From Atopsyche davidsoni (taxonomy: Eukaryota; Arthropoda; Insecta; Trichoptera; Hydrobiosidae): a stretch of 64,000 bases of DNA. Position numbers and translations under genes: made by a program. The notes beneath the pieces are model-generated. The model had not been told where the DNA came from. It ran no database searches and was given only the letters and a program-made list of their open reading frames with translations. How positions within the stretch are numbered: position 1 is the stretch's first letter; every line of letters begins with the position of its first letter. The stretch spans positions 3,228,501-3,292,500 of the forward strand of contig JAILWY010000024.1 of the NCBI GenBank assembly GCA_022113835.1, in the 5' to 3' direction. Below are positions 47,701 through 62,700 of the stretch, one piece after another.

Positions 47701-50700
47701 ATTCTTATTGATTATCAGAATAACTCTTATATGCTTATAATGTGAACACTTATCCGATTTTTTGTCATTGTGGAGTTTGGAAGAAGTAACTGGAGCAAAG
47801 AAAAAGTACTTAATGAAATTGGTTGTGACAACGTAGTGTTTGCAGTTTTATGGAAATAAAGGAAAACAAAATATTATACATAATCTATATGAATCGAAAA
47901 TTATGAAAAAGGTGTTAAAAATATGAATTAGAAACTAACGGAAAGAGAGGTTAGGAATTAAGGTTATACATTTTTATTTCGATGCACAAAAACACGACAC
48001 ACAAATATTTTGTTGATAGCGATAATTTTTTTATTTTCTAAGCTTTGTGAAATAATGATAAGTTTTGATATTGCCAGCAAGCATATTTTATCCGTACCTC
48101 TTCAAAAGAGTGCCAAAGGAATTTTTCTGTATCCATATCCCTGTTTTTTTTATAAAAATAATTGTATTTAAAAGTATGTACTTACCTCTTCCAGATTAAT
48201 TTCATCTTCCATGTAACGCCAAAAAAAAAATACTTCCAGTATCTGCCAAACTTGAAATTTGTTACGAGTAATTTTTTTACAGGTTTTTAAATGATATTTT
48301 TTTTTTACATATAAAAAATATCCCGAACACTTCCCTCGTTAAAATTAATGTGATATATTTTTATTTGTTTACATTCAGTTCTTCCAATATAACAGAAAAT
48401 GCATTTTGTTGAATATATTTCAGCGCTAACGAAGCCATAAAAAGCATTTTGCCCGTGTGTCAAATAAACTACATTTTATAATATCTATTGACAGAATTTC
48501 TACTTGGACTAACGTAGGTCATGGGTTACCAGATTGGAGATTAATGCAAAACCTAATTCACATACACAATATTTCGACAATTGACCCAGACAGCCCTAAA
48601 ATCGAGCTTTGGCGTCAGATTTGATATCAAATCTTGTATATGTGAATTGCGTTATTTCTAGCAAATGTAGATTTATTTGATTTTATTGTAAATATGTTAT
48701 GTTTCCAGTTTATTATTTAACGTATCTTAAAAAACAATATATGTTCCATCTGGTAACCTTTTTTATTTATTACATTGAATATAAAACATAAAGTCAATTT
48801 ATTAACATAGAAACATAGCCGATTACTAAAGAACCACCGTTTATATATGGCCTGTAATATTGTAGCCCTTAGGTTATATACAAGTAGAGGTAATTTAAAA
48901 TGAGACGAAACTCAACAGGAGTAAAATTATAATTACGAATACAATATATCAGCTAGTCTGGTTTATATGTGCATGACCTCCGACATCTTTGAGTCATGTA
49001 GCTAAATTAAATGAAATGTATTGATCATAACAATTTCAAAACTTTAAAGTGCGAGATGTTTTTTAGTCTATTTTGCAACTAGAAACATCAATATATTACA
49101 ATTTTGTTTGCTGTATTATACACATATACATTTATTGCCTATCGTGTATGAAGAGGTACGCTTATTTGTTACAAAACATTGAAAATGTCGCATTTCTGTC
49201 AAAGAGTCATACTTTAAGAGAGGTGTTTGAAAAGACACCGTGACTATGACCCGATGAGCAGATAAACGTGGGTTTTATATATTTGGTATAATGTATGTAA
49301 CATAAATATATATCTTTTGTATCTCTACTTGTGTATTACTTAAGCTGTAGCCCATTGACATAGATATACAGGGTGATTGTTCTCACTGAGGCCTAATGAA
49401 AAAAGATGCATTTTCTTATGGTACACTGTCAAAATAAAATCTTTAAAAAATATTAAAGACGGTTAAATGTCAAAGTAAACTTCAGTTCTCCATCACACAT
49501 TTGTAATATTATATATTATATACTGTTTGTACATGCGTGATAATTTTTCCCAGCACTAAATCACATTCAATTGGATATGACTACTAATTTTCTCAATTTA
49601 ACACACATCCAATATCAACTATTTGCTAAGAGATTACAGTATTTTTTTTTGTGAGCTCTTTCGCCTTTATACTGGTTTTTCATACTTATAGCATGAAAAA
49701 TCCTTGAAAGACGAAAGCTTTCACAAACAAAATTGATGAAATATGTGAAAGAGATTTAAGGACTTCAACCTTTTATCAAATCTACTAACTGCACATGAGC
49801 GAAAAAATTTAATTGTTACTATTATGCTGAAAATATTTTAGTGCATCTGACTTCAACCAATGACTTCCATGGCAGCTCAACTATAAATTTCTCTTTCTCA
49901 CTGTGGTTCCTGATTGATGAACAAAGATTAAATTGACAAGAACAAAAATGCTTCGTAAAATTTGGCAAATCCATTGTATTGTGATTTAGCATTGGGGAAG
50001 AGTACACTTGTACATATTTCATTTAACCTGTGAAAATAACAATGAAGAGTGTACGAACATAAGCAAAGATGTCTTTTCATTTTTTTACAATATAATAATC
50101 CTCGAATATAAATGTAACGTAAAAACGATTGTTAATATGTAAATATAATCAATTATCGGCTAGGCCGTGACCATGTAAAAAATAAATTCACAATAAATAA
50201 CTTCTCACCATTGTACAAAATATCCAACGGTATGTGAAAATGCAGTAAGGGACCAAAACGAAAACTTCTAAAAAATAACTGTCAGACGCTCTGAGAATCC
50301 CCGTATGGAGAGACTATAGAATATGTGCTTCCATTTCATCGGAAACCTATGCTCGACTAGCTTATAATTTACAATTTTTCCATTCTAGTCTATTTATTTT
50401 GCTAACTTAAATATTGGAAACGTTTTAAGATTTCCACATTACAATATAATTATATTATAATACGCAAGAATTTAAGGAATTCGTTTTTATAGGCTGAGAA
50501 TCAATTCAGGGTTAGAGCTGTAACAAATTTCATGATTTTTTTAGAATTAGGCTTATGTTTGGTATGATGATATTATTTTGGTTTTTTTTTCAGGATTTTG
50601 TAAAGTGGTTGCTGTAGACAGTTCAGAGACTTGGGCAATAGTTGACGAGGACAAAGAGGCACTTAAGACCTCTTGTTGAGCTACAAATAATATTGATAAG

Positions 50701-53700
50701 CTTTTATTGTCAGACAGTTGTAATTAAAGACTGCTATGGGCTGGGCAAAGAAAGCTAGACAATAGCTACATCAGATATAAAATACTAGCAAATGCTCATC
50801 TTCAGCTAAATCTCATCATCTCTTGTTAAAAGTAAAGACGTGTTCGCTATTGTAGTATCTACTGCTTATAACAAAGTCGTTGAAAATTTTCAGTGTAAAA
50901 TGCCTGCTATATCATCATCACCAAACACAGCTCCAATTTTTAAAAAGTTCAACGTAATGAAACACATGTAATCCAGCAGTCTCAGCCTGAATTGACTCTT
51001 CTAATGAAATAATTCAAGATCTGAGGCGGTTCGAATGAGCCTAGAAGTATTGTGCCGTTTAACAGATGACTATCAAGATATGGTTGTCGGATTGCTTACA
51101 AAAAAACTTACCCAGTATTTAAATTGATAACTTCTTATTTATGTAATAAATGGCAACGTAGTCTTAAAGATTCAAAGCCTTATCAAACGTCGACTCGAAA
51201 ACATCGACTCGAAAACACCTTTGCCCCTTTAGTGAATAGATGATTTGCTTAAAATGGTTTATCACTAAGAGAATTACATTTTAGGCTACTAGAACTCTAG
51301 GCTAAAGAACTAATATAGCCATGGATCTACGATTTATTTGGAGACGACGTTGCTACGAATCTACATTCTCACATAAATTTCTTTAAATGACTGGAGATTT
51401 GTACAAATTTGACAACTTCAAAAGCAATCGACATATAATCTTCGTCACGGTTTTTTCAAACGTAATCAATAAAAATAAACTAAATATAATTTCACTAACA
51501 ATTTAAACTCATCTATTTAATAAAGAAAGTATCTTGTAATCATTTGAATTTTCTTTTTTTATAAAAAGTAGTAGCGGTTCAAACGGGTACCGAATTGAAT
51601 ATAAAATAAACTTTAGGATAGTCATTGCCACGGTGATATATTCCATTAAATTAAAACTGAAAAATGTATTATATAACTAAGTCAAATCATTAGTTTTATT
51701 GTGGTTATGAAATACTACCTGAAAAATAACGGCTTCAGTAAATTTTAACCAACCTAGAAACTTTTTTTCTTTCCAACATATTCCCGTGAAAAATTTTCCA
51801 TTTACCATATTTTTCTCACTAACCGATTTTAGATTAATACTCTTGTAATGGTGATCAAACAACAGGATATATTTAATTCTATCTTTGTAAGAAAATTATT
51901 GAAGTTAAATGTTAACTGGTAGGAATGTTCCATAGAGCCAGTAGCAAGCCGAGAGATATACCGAATAGGCCGAAAGTTCTTTAATATCATTAAATAAATA
52001 TAAATTATATTTCATAGGTTATCAATAAAATGTGCCTCATGCATAGTCAGTAGGCCTCTTTTGTACCTTGAGACCAAATTTTTGAGAGTAGATTTTTACT
52101 AACGATTGTAAGATCATTCCAGCGTAGTTGTAGTGTCAATACATTCACTTCTTTAATCTTTCTAACAATACCATCAACTAGACGATAAGTTTAGCTTCCA
52201 TGATAATTCTTCTTATAGGTTTTAAGGTTTATGGAAATTAAATGCGTTCTGTAAAATAACCTTGTGTATAAGCATTTTCAGAGGGTAATGTCTTTAAGAA
52301 TAACACACGCTTGTTAACAATCACCTCTTGACTTCAGCGCCTCTCTGTGGAAACAGGTAGCCGAGTTTTTATTGTTCTCTGTCGGCTTGAGTCAACTACT
52401 TTAAGATCTTGATTTTCGGAGGCTGATTTTTCATTCTCTAGAATTCCCCGTTTGCACTAAACTCAGTAGTTATTCCTCAAGATTTATTTTCTCATCAACA
52501 TAACCGCATCTTGGAAAGATGTTATTGAATTCCTCTTACAAAACATATTTCCCTTCACACATTGTCCTCGATTAAGGATCTTTAAATTCATTTTCTTTTA
52601 ACTCAAATTACTTCCATAATAAATATAAAATCTTGTTGATTAAAATGTGTCAAATCAGAACAATAACCCAAATCTGATTTTTCCTTCTAAATAGACATTG
52701 AATATTGGGAATAACTTTGTGAAGATTTATTTTGATAGAGATGTCTGTTTTTATTGTTTTTAATACAGTCTGTGATAAGCACAATAATACCTCACACACC
52801 AGAATTTCTGTTGAGTCGCGTAACAATAACTTTTGTCAAACTCTTCAGAAGTAATTGTGAAAAAAAACCTTGTTTACCAAACAATGTTCAAAGTACAGTA
52901 TTTAAATTACGTCTTCATAAAATTGATAACTCATAAAATAATGCGCAAACTTACTGGAAAACAACAGTTGAGAGTTTTGATATGTGATCATTATTGCATT
53001 GATGTATTTTCTAAATTAATTAAATTTCATAGACATCGATGTCGTAAATCAAAAATTAATTCTGAATTATGTGTTTTTGTTTTCAACTTTTGAATAAACC
53101 TTCGCAAAGTAATACCAGAACTATAATCTCAGTTTTTATAAGTGATTAATTATTCAAGAATGACCAGGTAAATTATTTCAGTAAAATAATTTGTAACTCA
53201 CGCGTGAAAAATCATATTTTATTGTTTTCTCAAACAATCGACGGATTGCTTTGTGACGTTTCGATTCCCTTTCGGTGTGCGGCTCTCTCCATACTCGGTT
53301 CTCTTAGCAAAGCTTCATTCGCATTTCACAAACCAGACCCAAACATTTTCGGGGTCAATATAATTAATAAATAAAAAATAATAATAAAATATAAAACTAC
53401 AATGTAAATTTTTTCAATTGAAAACTTTTGAATACATGTAGACGAGCAGATAACAATTAATCTTAGTGTCAAAAATTATAGATAGGTTTCATAAATTTAA
53501 GCATGACAAATATTACTGCCAACCCAAACCAAACCCTTCAAAGTGCCACCAAAATGACTGGAAATTATAAATGATGAAATCCGCTGAAGCCACTGATGTT
53601 GATTATTGCCAAATATGTTGCATTTTGGAAAAATGTAAAACAGAAATGCTATATTTTAACTATAAGTCGTTCATTTGAAATTTTGAGTTTAAATAAATCA

Positions 53701-56700
53701 TATATATTGGAAAGGTTTGTTTGCTTGGTTATACTTTAATTTTAGATAGTTTTCAAGTGTGTTAATACAACTGCCCATATTTAGTGATTCTGTACACGCA
53801 CTTGAATTATTAGCAGGAGATCGTTGTCATTGAACACGGCCCGTTTCTCCCAAACTGAAAAACGAATTTCAGGTAATTAAGTATTGCCGGCTTTTCCAAT
53901 CATTTTTGTGGCAGCACTGCCAACTGAGCATGTATACTTATATCAATAATTTGAGGAAGCGGGTGTCCAGCTTGACCGACTCATATATTTCAATTTTAAT
54001 CCTATATACTGAATACGACACCGTAGACTTGAACCGCAGAAGTCTACGGAGAATACAAATCAATAGATCATCGAATGCAAATTGTAAAAGTTAAAATTGT
54101 AAATAGTTATAATATATTTTAAATGTATACATTATTATTTATCTTGATTACTTTGCCAAGTGATTTTTTCTAAATGAGTACAGAATGTTTTTCTGTTAAG
54201 TATTATATAAATTACCAATACTGCAGTGAATAACATAAACCTTGAGATCGATTTTCTTTCTAGTCTAATAGAAATCCCCAAGACTTGGTATTATCATTTA
54301 TAATACCCAGTTAGCCTCCTCCATGGTCTGCGTTTATCTGTCGATAGTATTGCTTGGATGAGGTCTTGGAAATTTGATGCCAACACCTCACTTGCATTAT
54401 CTCAAATGCACCTCATGATATTACGAAACAAGCATTTCAATTAGAAACCGGAAAATACAGATCTCGCTATATCCTGTTATTCACTACGTATAAAAACTTT
54501 TGTTCCTGAGTATTGATTATTTATTATATTTATTAATTTAATTTTAGTATGCTTTATTGCTTTGCTTATGGCCCTTGTTTTTAATTGTATAAGATAACGA
54601 GGTTGCGAATTATAACCTATATAAAAATGTATGTGTATTATAAATATTGATGATTATTATTGTGTTCAGAGATCTAGGAGATCTTGAATTCCTTAAACGA
54701 AATACAATAAAATTATAATTTTAAACATTCAGAAAGTACCAACATAACAATATTATAAATTTGATAGTGGGACTAATCGCGTTGGTAGCATCACGGATAT
54801 TGAAAATTAATCGAAAACGTAAGATAGTATAAACCGCCATCCTTATTGCAATCAAGAAATCGTATATTTATTTGCTGTTAATGCTAAATTTTCACACGTT
54901 CCAGGATCTACAATAAAAGCCTGCGTGTATGCTAAGACTTCTGGAAAATAATAAAAAGATTCTTATATACATTAATTTATATTAAATTCCAATGAGCTGA
55001 TCAATAATTAAATACAATATGAAAAGATTATCAAAAACCCTCTATCCATTTTTGTACAAATTGTCTTTATAGTCAATATTTTTGTGTGTTTCCGTAAAAA
55101 AATAGCCGAGATTCGAGATACTGATTTTAAGCTACTCCTAAGAATCTTTTTGTTAGATTTCCAGCGGTTTTATTCAAGACAGTGAAAGTAAACCATTATA
55201 AATTGTCATTTAGTCTTGGTTACTAAAAATTTAGTCCATTTTATTTCAGTATCTGTAAACGCTATTCTGTACGGCGTGCGAGATATTACGATGATCACAT
55301 CTACAGCAATTGAATTCAGGAATGTCCTCGAAAAGGTATATCAACTATAATATACAAATAATAAATAAACAATCCCAGTACTATGTTGAATTGTTGGTAA
55401 TTATTTACTATTTATATTTATTAAAAGCTACAAGCACTTCTGCTCCTTGCATAAGAATAAATTAACATTGATTGCATGCTATTATCGTCTTGAACTTGTA
55501 ATAATTTTTATAGTTTAAAAGAGCTAACAAGTTTATATAAAAACTTTTAATTACATGTGTTTGAACTGTAAAGAATTATATTTCTGTTATTATTTTGCAA
55601 AGCAAATCAATTATAATGAGTATTATTGTTTGTCGGTCTATCTTTTATTGTCTCAAAAGTATTCTGGATTTGAGAAGAGTATACCTTTTTAAAAAAGAAA
55701 ATACTTATTGTTTCTAATTGTAGATGGGAGATGCGCATGCGTCTTGTGGTTTTCAATTGTGATTATTTGTTTTGAATATCATAAAATATTCGCTAGAAAT
55801 AGAAACATGACTCCTGTAAAAACACAAACAACATGAATGTTGTAAAATAATATTATTGATGTTTATTCATAATCTTTTAATGAAATATGTAACGCGATGT
55901 TGCCACCAATAAAATGAATGTATAAAAAAAAATCACTGAATTAAAACTGGTAACACCGAAAGTATCTAAAAAATTAAAGTAGATAAAATATCTTAAAAAA
56001 GTATACCATTTCCAATTCTTGAACAATTGGCATAATTTTATAATAAGACCACCCAGAATTATGTTACAATCATAAATTATTTTAACGAACAACGTGCTAT
56101 GCGTGATTTTTTCACAATTAAAACTGATCTATAGTTTGTTTATTTACTTTTTTAACTTTCCAAATGTCCACATTTTCATTTTATAATATTGTATGCTTGT
56201 AATTTAAGCTTTAAATTGCGCACCATTATGTTTTTGATAATTGATTATTGACTCGGTGGCGACGAGACGAGGCCTCGTGCTCCTACCAAATCAAATCTCA
56301 TTTATGTCCGATTGTAAATATTTAATATGAAATTAATAAATGATCGCTAAATATGGTGTTTTTATTTACATAATTTAACCTCTTAAATATATCCCTTCTG
56401 TTATTTTTTTTATATTCACTTGCAAATTTGACTTTACGATGAGTTAAGTATAATTAGTGTGTGCTATTTTTGGAAATATTAAAAATAATGCTTTTATAAA
56501 TTTCATTTAAATTACATTCTTGTGATTGAAATAGAAAGTTGTTAATGTCATTTTAAGCAATAGTATTTCCGTTTCTGCTTTCATAAACATCAACGCATAT
56601 GACTCGCTGCGGGTCGTTCAACCCACCAAAAACGCATTTGAATACAATTTCCAAGAATGTATAGTGCGTTCAAAAATATAGGGCCAAGAGAGGACAAATT

Positions 56701-57218
56701 TTTTATGATTTCATTGTACACAAATATAAAGTAAATCTGAGATTGAAATTTTAATTTTCCCTACTTTGTGATGAAACTTTTACAAGTGGCCAGATCAAAG
56801 AATCAAAAGAAGTGCAAAAATAAAGATTCATTTTTTCTCGAATTTTATTTTTAATATGCGTTTTCCTGATATAAAGTTTAGGCATTTAGGAGTTTGTTAC
56901 AAGAATCCTAAGCGTACTTTTTTAATGTTGAAATTAAAAATGAACATATTAACATATCGTATAGGAAGAGTTTCATAATAATAATAAAAATCTTGAACAA
57001 ACTTTTGTTTCTAAAAGTCATTGTTTTATTCAATTTACCAACATATTTTTATCTGATAAATGGACGTTTTTCATATAGTAAAAAAAGTTTAATAAATAAT
57101 GTAACTAGAAGCGTTGAAGTGAAACGACTTGCATTATTTTTACCTCGAATAAATTGTAATTTCTGTTGTCTTTTTGCAGGAGAGACGACAGTTTATTTTC
57201 GTATCATTTTTTTCTTTG

Positions 57219-57860
57219 CTTAAATGGGACACATGTTAACGCCATCTGTTGACGCAACGAAAAACTACGCGAAACCCGGGAACATTTCAAGGAAAATAGG
57301 TGAATAGTTTATTTATTTTAATAAATTAAAGTCGACGTAAAACTCAGGTAGCGGTATTTTATAATTAAATCTATGCTCAGTTTTACATAACGACGCTTTT
57401 GAAACGATACTCAAGTAATATTTGTCTTCGCTTAAATGGCTAGCACTATCTGTTGACGTAATTGGAAGCTACGGAAACCCCGGCAACATTTGAAGCGAAA
57501 TAAAATAATTTTTATTTTATTTTAAAATATTAAAAATAGACATAAAATTCGTGTAGTGCTATTTTATAATTAAATTGTGTCACTTTTAAATAATGATGCT
57601 TTTAAAATAATATTTCAGTAAATTATTCGTATTATTTTTTTTCTTAGCTTAAATGGCTAACGCCATCTGTCGACGCAGTGGGAAGCTACGCGAAGCCCGG
57701 CAACTTTTCAAGGAAAATAGGTGAATAGTTATTTTATTTTAAAATATTAATAATCGACATAACACTCGTGCAGTGGTATTTTATATTAAAATCTACAGTC
57801 AGTTTTATAAAATGACGCATATAAAACGATATTCAATCCATGTTTAAGTAGTCTTATTCG
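57219..57860. repeat. Three tandem ~215-bp repeats upstream of the anoctamin gene
   Basis: Units begin near 57219, 57432 and 57649, each with CTTAAATGG, then a form of ACGCCATCTGTTGACGC and GAAGCTACGCGAA..CCCGG.AAC. Later blocks (CTCGTG.AGTGGTATTTTAT, AATGACGC) also recur. Units 1 and 3 are closest; unit 2 has diverged in the CCATCTG core. No reading frame is shared by the three units. Confidence 0.8.
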
Positions 57861-58904
57861 TGTTCCCGTTTTTTGCATTGAGCTGTCAAAGTGTTCACAT
57901 AACCTATTTTTATTTATTTCTTCTTGGCAGTTGCATTCTGACGTAAATATCAAAAATGCAGCACAGCAACGTGTCACTTGCATTAAATTAAACACTCGAT
58001 TATTTGTCTGGTGGTGAAAAATTAAAAAAATCGTCTCTTTGAGACTAAGTGTGTTGGTGCAATCGTCTTGTGACTGGTAGTTATGTTATATTTTTTCACA
58101 GTTTTTCTTCGTGTTTCTGATGTCTAAAAACATGTTTTTTTTTTATAAATATTCATAATAATTAATCAGTGTCTGTTTTCAATAAATTTTTTCACATTAT
58201 TGCAAATTTTTCTCGAGAATCTTTTGTGTTTTTGTTGGGGAATCGTTCTTGAAATATGTCACTGCTTTGTACAAGTGGTTGTTTATTCTGACATTTGTTG
58301 CAAATTTATTGTGACATTTTTTTTATTAATAGCTTCTCTGTTATTCTGAATATGACACATATCTTTTTAACAATAACTAAAACGGTGACAGTATATTTTC
58401 ATTGAAATATTACTGTAAACGTTGTTATGTCTTTTCATTGTGTTCAATGAATTCATTCAATTTCAATTGACTGTAGGTAGGCATCATATTATTATGTTTG
58501 TATTCTTTAACGCTTATTGAAGCCTACTTCTTTTAATAAAGCTTTGAATATTTCCTGTGCGTCTGGTAGTCAGAGTTAAAAAAGAGCCATATACTATATC
58601 TGTTTAGTTTAAAATATTTTTTGCAGTGCGTTTCCTCTGTGTTTTTAGTTTATATTTATCAACACACTAACAATGAAAGAGGTGGTAATATTTCTTCCAT
58701 TCTACCTGGAAATTGAAGAAAAGAAAAGTCTTCAAGGAGAAAAATGTGCAATACACAATAATAATTTAAAGTGATTTGGATATTAAATTAAAAATTCTTG
58801 ACAATCGGGAGGCAAGATCAAATCAGGGAAGAGCAATTTACATTTTTTCTTCGTATAATGCCAAAACCGTCGTCATCAAAAGTGACTTGTAGACCATTGT
58901 TGCT

Positions 58905-58931
58905 TTTAGGCTCAAAGGTTGGGCACCACTG
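58905..58931 (-). mobile_element. Possible single terminus of a hAT-like element
   Basis: TTTAGGCTCAAAGGTTGGGC followed by ACCACTG gives, on the minus strand, CAGTGGTGCCCAACC, similar to the ends of the hAT-like element at 33337. No partner terminus or target duplication was found nearby. Confidence 0.3.
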
Positions 58932-59548
58932 CCCTAGTGTATCACAAAAAGTACAAATCATTAATTATGTACCCGCTGCAAATCTGGCTGATTAAATGTT
59001 CTTTAGACAAAGCTTTACGATGGCTCATTTGTTTTGAACTATGCCGTTATCGTAACATAATAATTAGTAAAGATAAAAGAGTCTTTTAACTGCTAAATAC
59101 TTGGAGATGAAGTCATTTCTTATTCATTTTATACTCTGTATAAACATTGATATCTCATATTTTCTTTTTTCTTGATAAAAAAATTTTTATACTATCTAAA
59201 ATACATATTTTATGTTTTCGATACGTTTTTCATCCTTACTTACGCCGTGACAATACATAATACATGGGATTTGTTGTGTAGAGCAGATGAGTGTTTATAG
59301 TGTGAGCATTACAATTGCATATAATTATCCTTTAAACACCTGCTGAGGCTTGCAAGCATCTCGACTTCACTCGTCTCAACGCATCAATCTCTAAAATTCC
59401 CGCAGCTATTCTCCAAAAAGTAACTTTCATCTGTATTGGTGAAAATATAGGGATATTTTAAATGTTTATATTTCCACACTCCAAAAAAATATGTCAATGA
59501 TTTTTTTATTTAAACAATTTTTTGTATCTGCAATGCTGGGTGTTGCAG

Positions 59549-59760
59549 GGTGGCTGTGATGAGGTGAGATGTCGGAGGGAGACCCTTCGCTGGAGGAGGC
59601 CGTGGGGGCGGACCTGCCTCTGCTGCTGCGCTCCCCAGGCGGGCTGGGCGCCGTGCTGATAGGTTCCCCAAGCGCTGCTGCTCGCTTCACCAATGCCGTC
59701 TTCATCGCCGACCAGCGACGCTTCAGCGTACAGCCTCCTGCCAACCACAATCTCAACACG
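59549..59760 (+). CDS. Anoctamin exon with start codon
   Basis: Acceptor GTGTTGCAG lies before 59549 and donor GTGAGT after 59760. An in-frame TGA at 59560-59562 stands three codons before ATG 59569. The coding part reads MSEGDPSLEEAVGADLPLLL, then 44 further residues to HNLNT (64 codons, ends in phase 0). No domain is visible. The composition is GC-rich and Ala/Leu-rich. Confidence 0.75.
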
Positions 59761-62700
59761 GTGAGTACCTGTGCTAGTTGAAGTTTTGTGGGCTCTGCGT
59801 TACTTTCTTTTGTGGATGACCAACGTCAAAGCAAGCGATTGTCGTTCAGCTTGTCTTCTATCTAGTATACCTCTTGTTTCAAGCAATGTAATCACATACT
59901 CGAGGATTGTGAGGCTGTTAAACTATAAATGCCAAAGACAATGAACCTGTGGCTCTTCGAGTGAGCTGGGCATCACGCTTATATTTTTTCCAAGTGCTAT
60001 CATGCGCCACTACCTTTACCACCGCAGCACGGAGCTCAGGCGGCCTTGTACTTCTCTTGTGTGCATTGACCTTAAAAGCCATCACCGTTCTTGAGCCAAA
60101 AGAAGATGGATGGTCAGCAATAATACTCAAACTTCGCTTTGACTTATTTTTGCATTAAATATGTTTTCATGTACTTGGATCCTTCACAACATGTTATTTG
60201 TCAATTTCTTGGAGACTTCCCAAATGTTGATTTGTGAATTATACTGTCCATTGTCCTTAAAATAACTCATAGCCGCAGGTTTTTTCTTTCGCTAGTCTTT
60301 TGCTAAACCGGATCTACATAAGCCATGGTTGAATGATATCATGGGATATATTTTTATTTTATAACTATGTTTACACCTGGACTCCCTATATAGTGGATTT
60401 TTGTGTTATTTTACTATTCTATTAAATAATGAAGTATATTACCAGAATTTATTGGAAATCCCAAATAAAATAATGCACTTGTCGTCTCCTACTAGATAGG
60501 CTGCATAGAGCAGACGAGAGGAAGTAGTATGAGCATCACGAGGCACCAGTTTCTGAATCTCACAATGACCTGATTCCGGCCAAAGATTTTCACGCCAGCT
60601 AAACTCTTCATATCTATCTCTAGAATTTAAATAATCTGAAAAACAAGCAGATTACAGGACAATTAAGGTATCAATAAATAATATACATTTTTGTCGCTAG
60701 GCGGATGTGAAGGCCATGGAGAGGAGATCTGAAGAGCTCCAGGCGACTTCTGTCCAGAGCATGTACCAGGACACCATGTCTGTTGACATGAACACCGACA
60801 GGTATGTGCCAAAATATCTATTGATTCAAATGACACGCGAAGTCTGCAGTCTCGTTTTAAAATGACTTTTTTTCTTTAAAAATATTTTTTAGTTTTATTT
60901 TACTATAAATTAAAAGCGACAGTAATTCAAATAAGTTCGTAATAATTCATCATTCATATTCGCGCAATACACGGTTTCATGACCCCTAGACATTAATTTA
61001 TAATGCCGAACCCACAAATTATACATTTTAGAACGTTGAGAATTTCAACATCAATACATTTCCATAATTCCATGCAAACATGAACACCTAATTAGATGAA
61101 AGCATTCAATTAATTAACGATGGTGAGTTAGAACGAGGTCCACCATTAACACCATGCCAAATGCAGCCTTGGACTTGAACAAGTAGGGGTGGTTTTCGCT
61201 TGGCATTGACCCAAAAAAAAAGGGGAAGGGTCAAACTGTTGTGGAGAAAATGGTCTAGTTTGTTTTGGAACAGCGTGCCGTCATTGTCGATTGAATATTA
61301 TTGTTTTTTTAATCATTTTAATAAAAAAAAAATCTATATATTTTTGCATGAAGTGCAAGAAGTACGAGTAGAACTGTTACTTAATATTTTGTGTTGTTTT
61401 GTATAGAAATATTTGTATTTATCGAAAATGTTCATCATATCAGGATCCATAAAATCTTTTGGGTATGCATTTCTATTTTTTTTTGCATTTTGTAAACTAC
61501 ATATGATATTCAACAAGTCTACTTTCTGTTGTCAACCACTGAAGTGAAAATTTATAAATAAATTATAATAAGGTATCTGTAATGACAGCGGCTGAGCATT
61601 ATTTCTCTTAACTCCTTATTTATGTGATTCACTTATTACTTGCAGGGACAATGAGAGTGTTGCATCCACTCGGCTAGCGGATGAGCCGACATCGGTGCTT
61701 ATTGGTGAGACTCAAGCGACTCCCGCCATCACCTGTGATATGGAGTCCGTGCCACTATCGCCACAGCGGTAAAAGATATTTTTTATATTGACATATAAAC
61801 CTTCTTAAAAATGGGCCCATTGATTCACGGAAAACAATATAACCTGGTATTTTTAATTTTTTTAAAACCTGCTTCTTCACGCGATTTCAGTATTCAGTCG
61901 ACTGGTAACAACTCGCTGTTCCTGAGGGACGGCGTGCGGACGGTGGATTTTGTGCTGGTGTGGCAAGTGGGCCGCGATACGGCCTATTCTGACGCCGAGA
62001 AGAGGGAAATTTTCGAGAAGGGCCTGAAGGACGAGGGACTCCAAATTGAGTACGAGCAGGAAAACGGGTCATTGTTCTTTGTAAAGGTAAACCGATAATT
62101 GCGGGATTAATCTATTACTGTGTCAAATTTATTTTTTTTCTGTCTCAATATAATTTAATATTTCAGATCCATGCTCCGCAAATTGTACTTAAGCGCTACA
62201 GTGAAATTCTGAAACTACGCATGCCAATGAAAGAGGTATGTTATTCATGTTTTAAATTTCAAAAGGCACGTCTGCATTCGTTAAATATGCTCATTCAATA
62301 GTACACTCGAGACTTCCCCAGTAGGGGCACCTCTCGGATCAATGTTCGCTTGAAGAACAGTAATGTTGAAGTACTCTCGGGGCAAAACCAAGGCCACATC
62401 TACAAAAAGCCAGAATAATCAATAATAAACCAGGTTGATTCAGCAATAAGCAATTATTACGTATGCTTTGCATTCAGTTCATACAGCTGCATGCTCATTT
62501 GATTTATAACCTGATGCACGCCACTGGCAGTTTTGCCCCGAGTTTACACAAATAGATCTGCACACATCACAGTAAATAATTTATTCTTGTAGGCACAGAG
62601 TGCATCATTGTTTCTTATTGCACTATTCTAGTTTATCCCTATACTCGTATTATCTCTTTCTCTCGGGCCAATGTGCAATTTTCCAAAACAAATCTATATA

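Larger units (their letters stand above)
44761..59548. other. Intergenic / UTR region between the two genes
   Basis: About 14.8 kb of AT-rich DNA with only short unrecognised frames. The left part may be extended CNG 3' UTR, the right part (about 57-59.5 kb) probably holds the anoctamin promoter and non-coding first exon, neither of which can be placed. Contains an 18-bp palindrome at 48617, the 215-bp tandem repeat and a possible hAT-like terminus at 58.9 kb. Confidence 0.6.

Noticed and set aside
59918..60158. Overlapping open frames on both strands after the anoctamin start exon
   Set aside because: They lie inside an intron, lack fitting splice phases and have no family motif.
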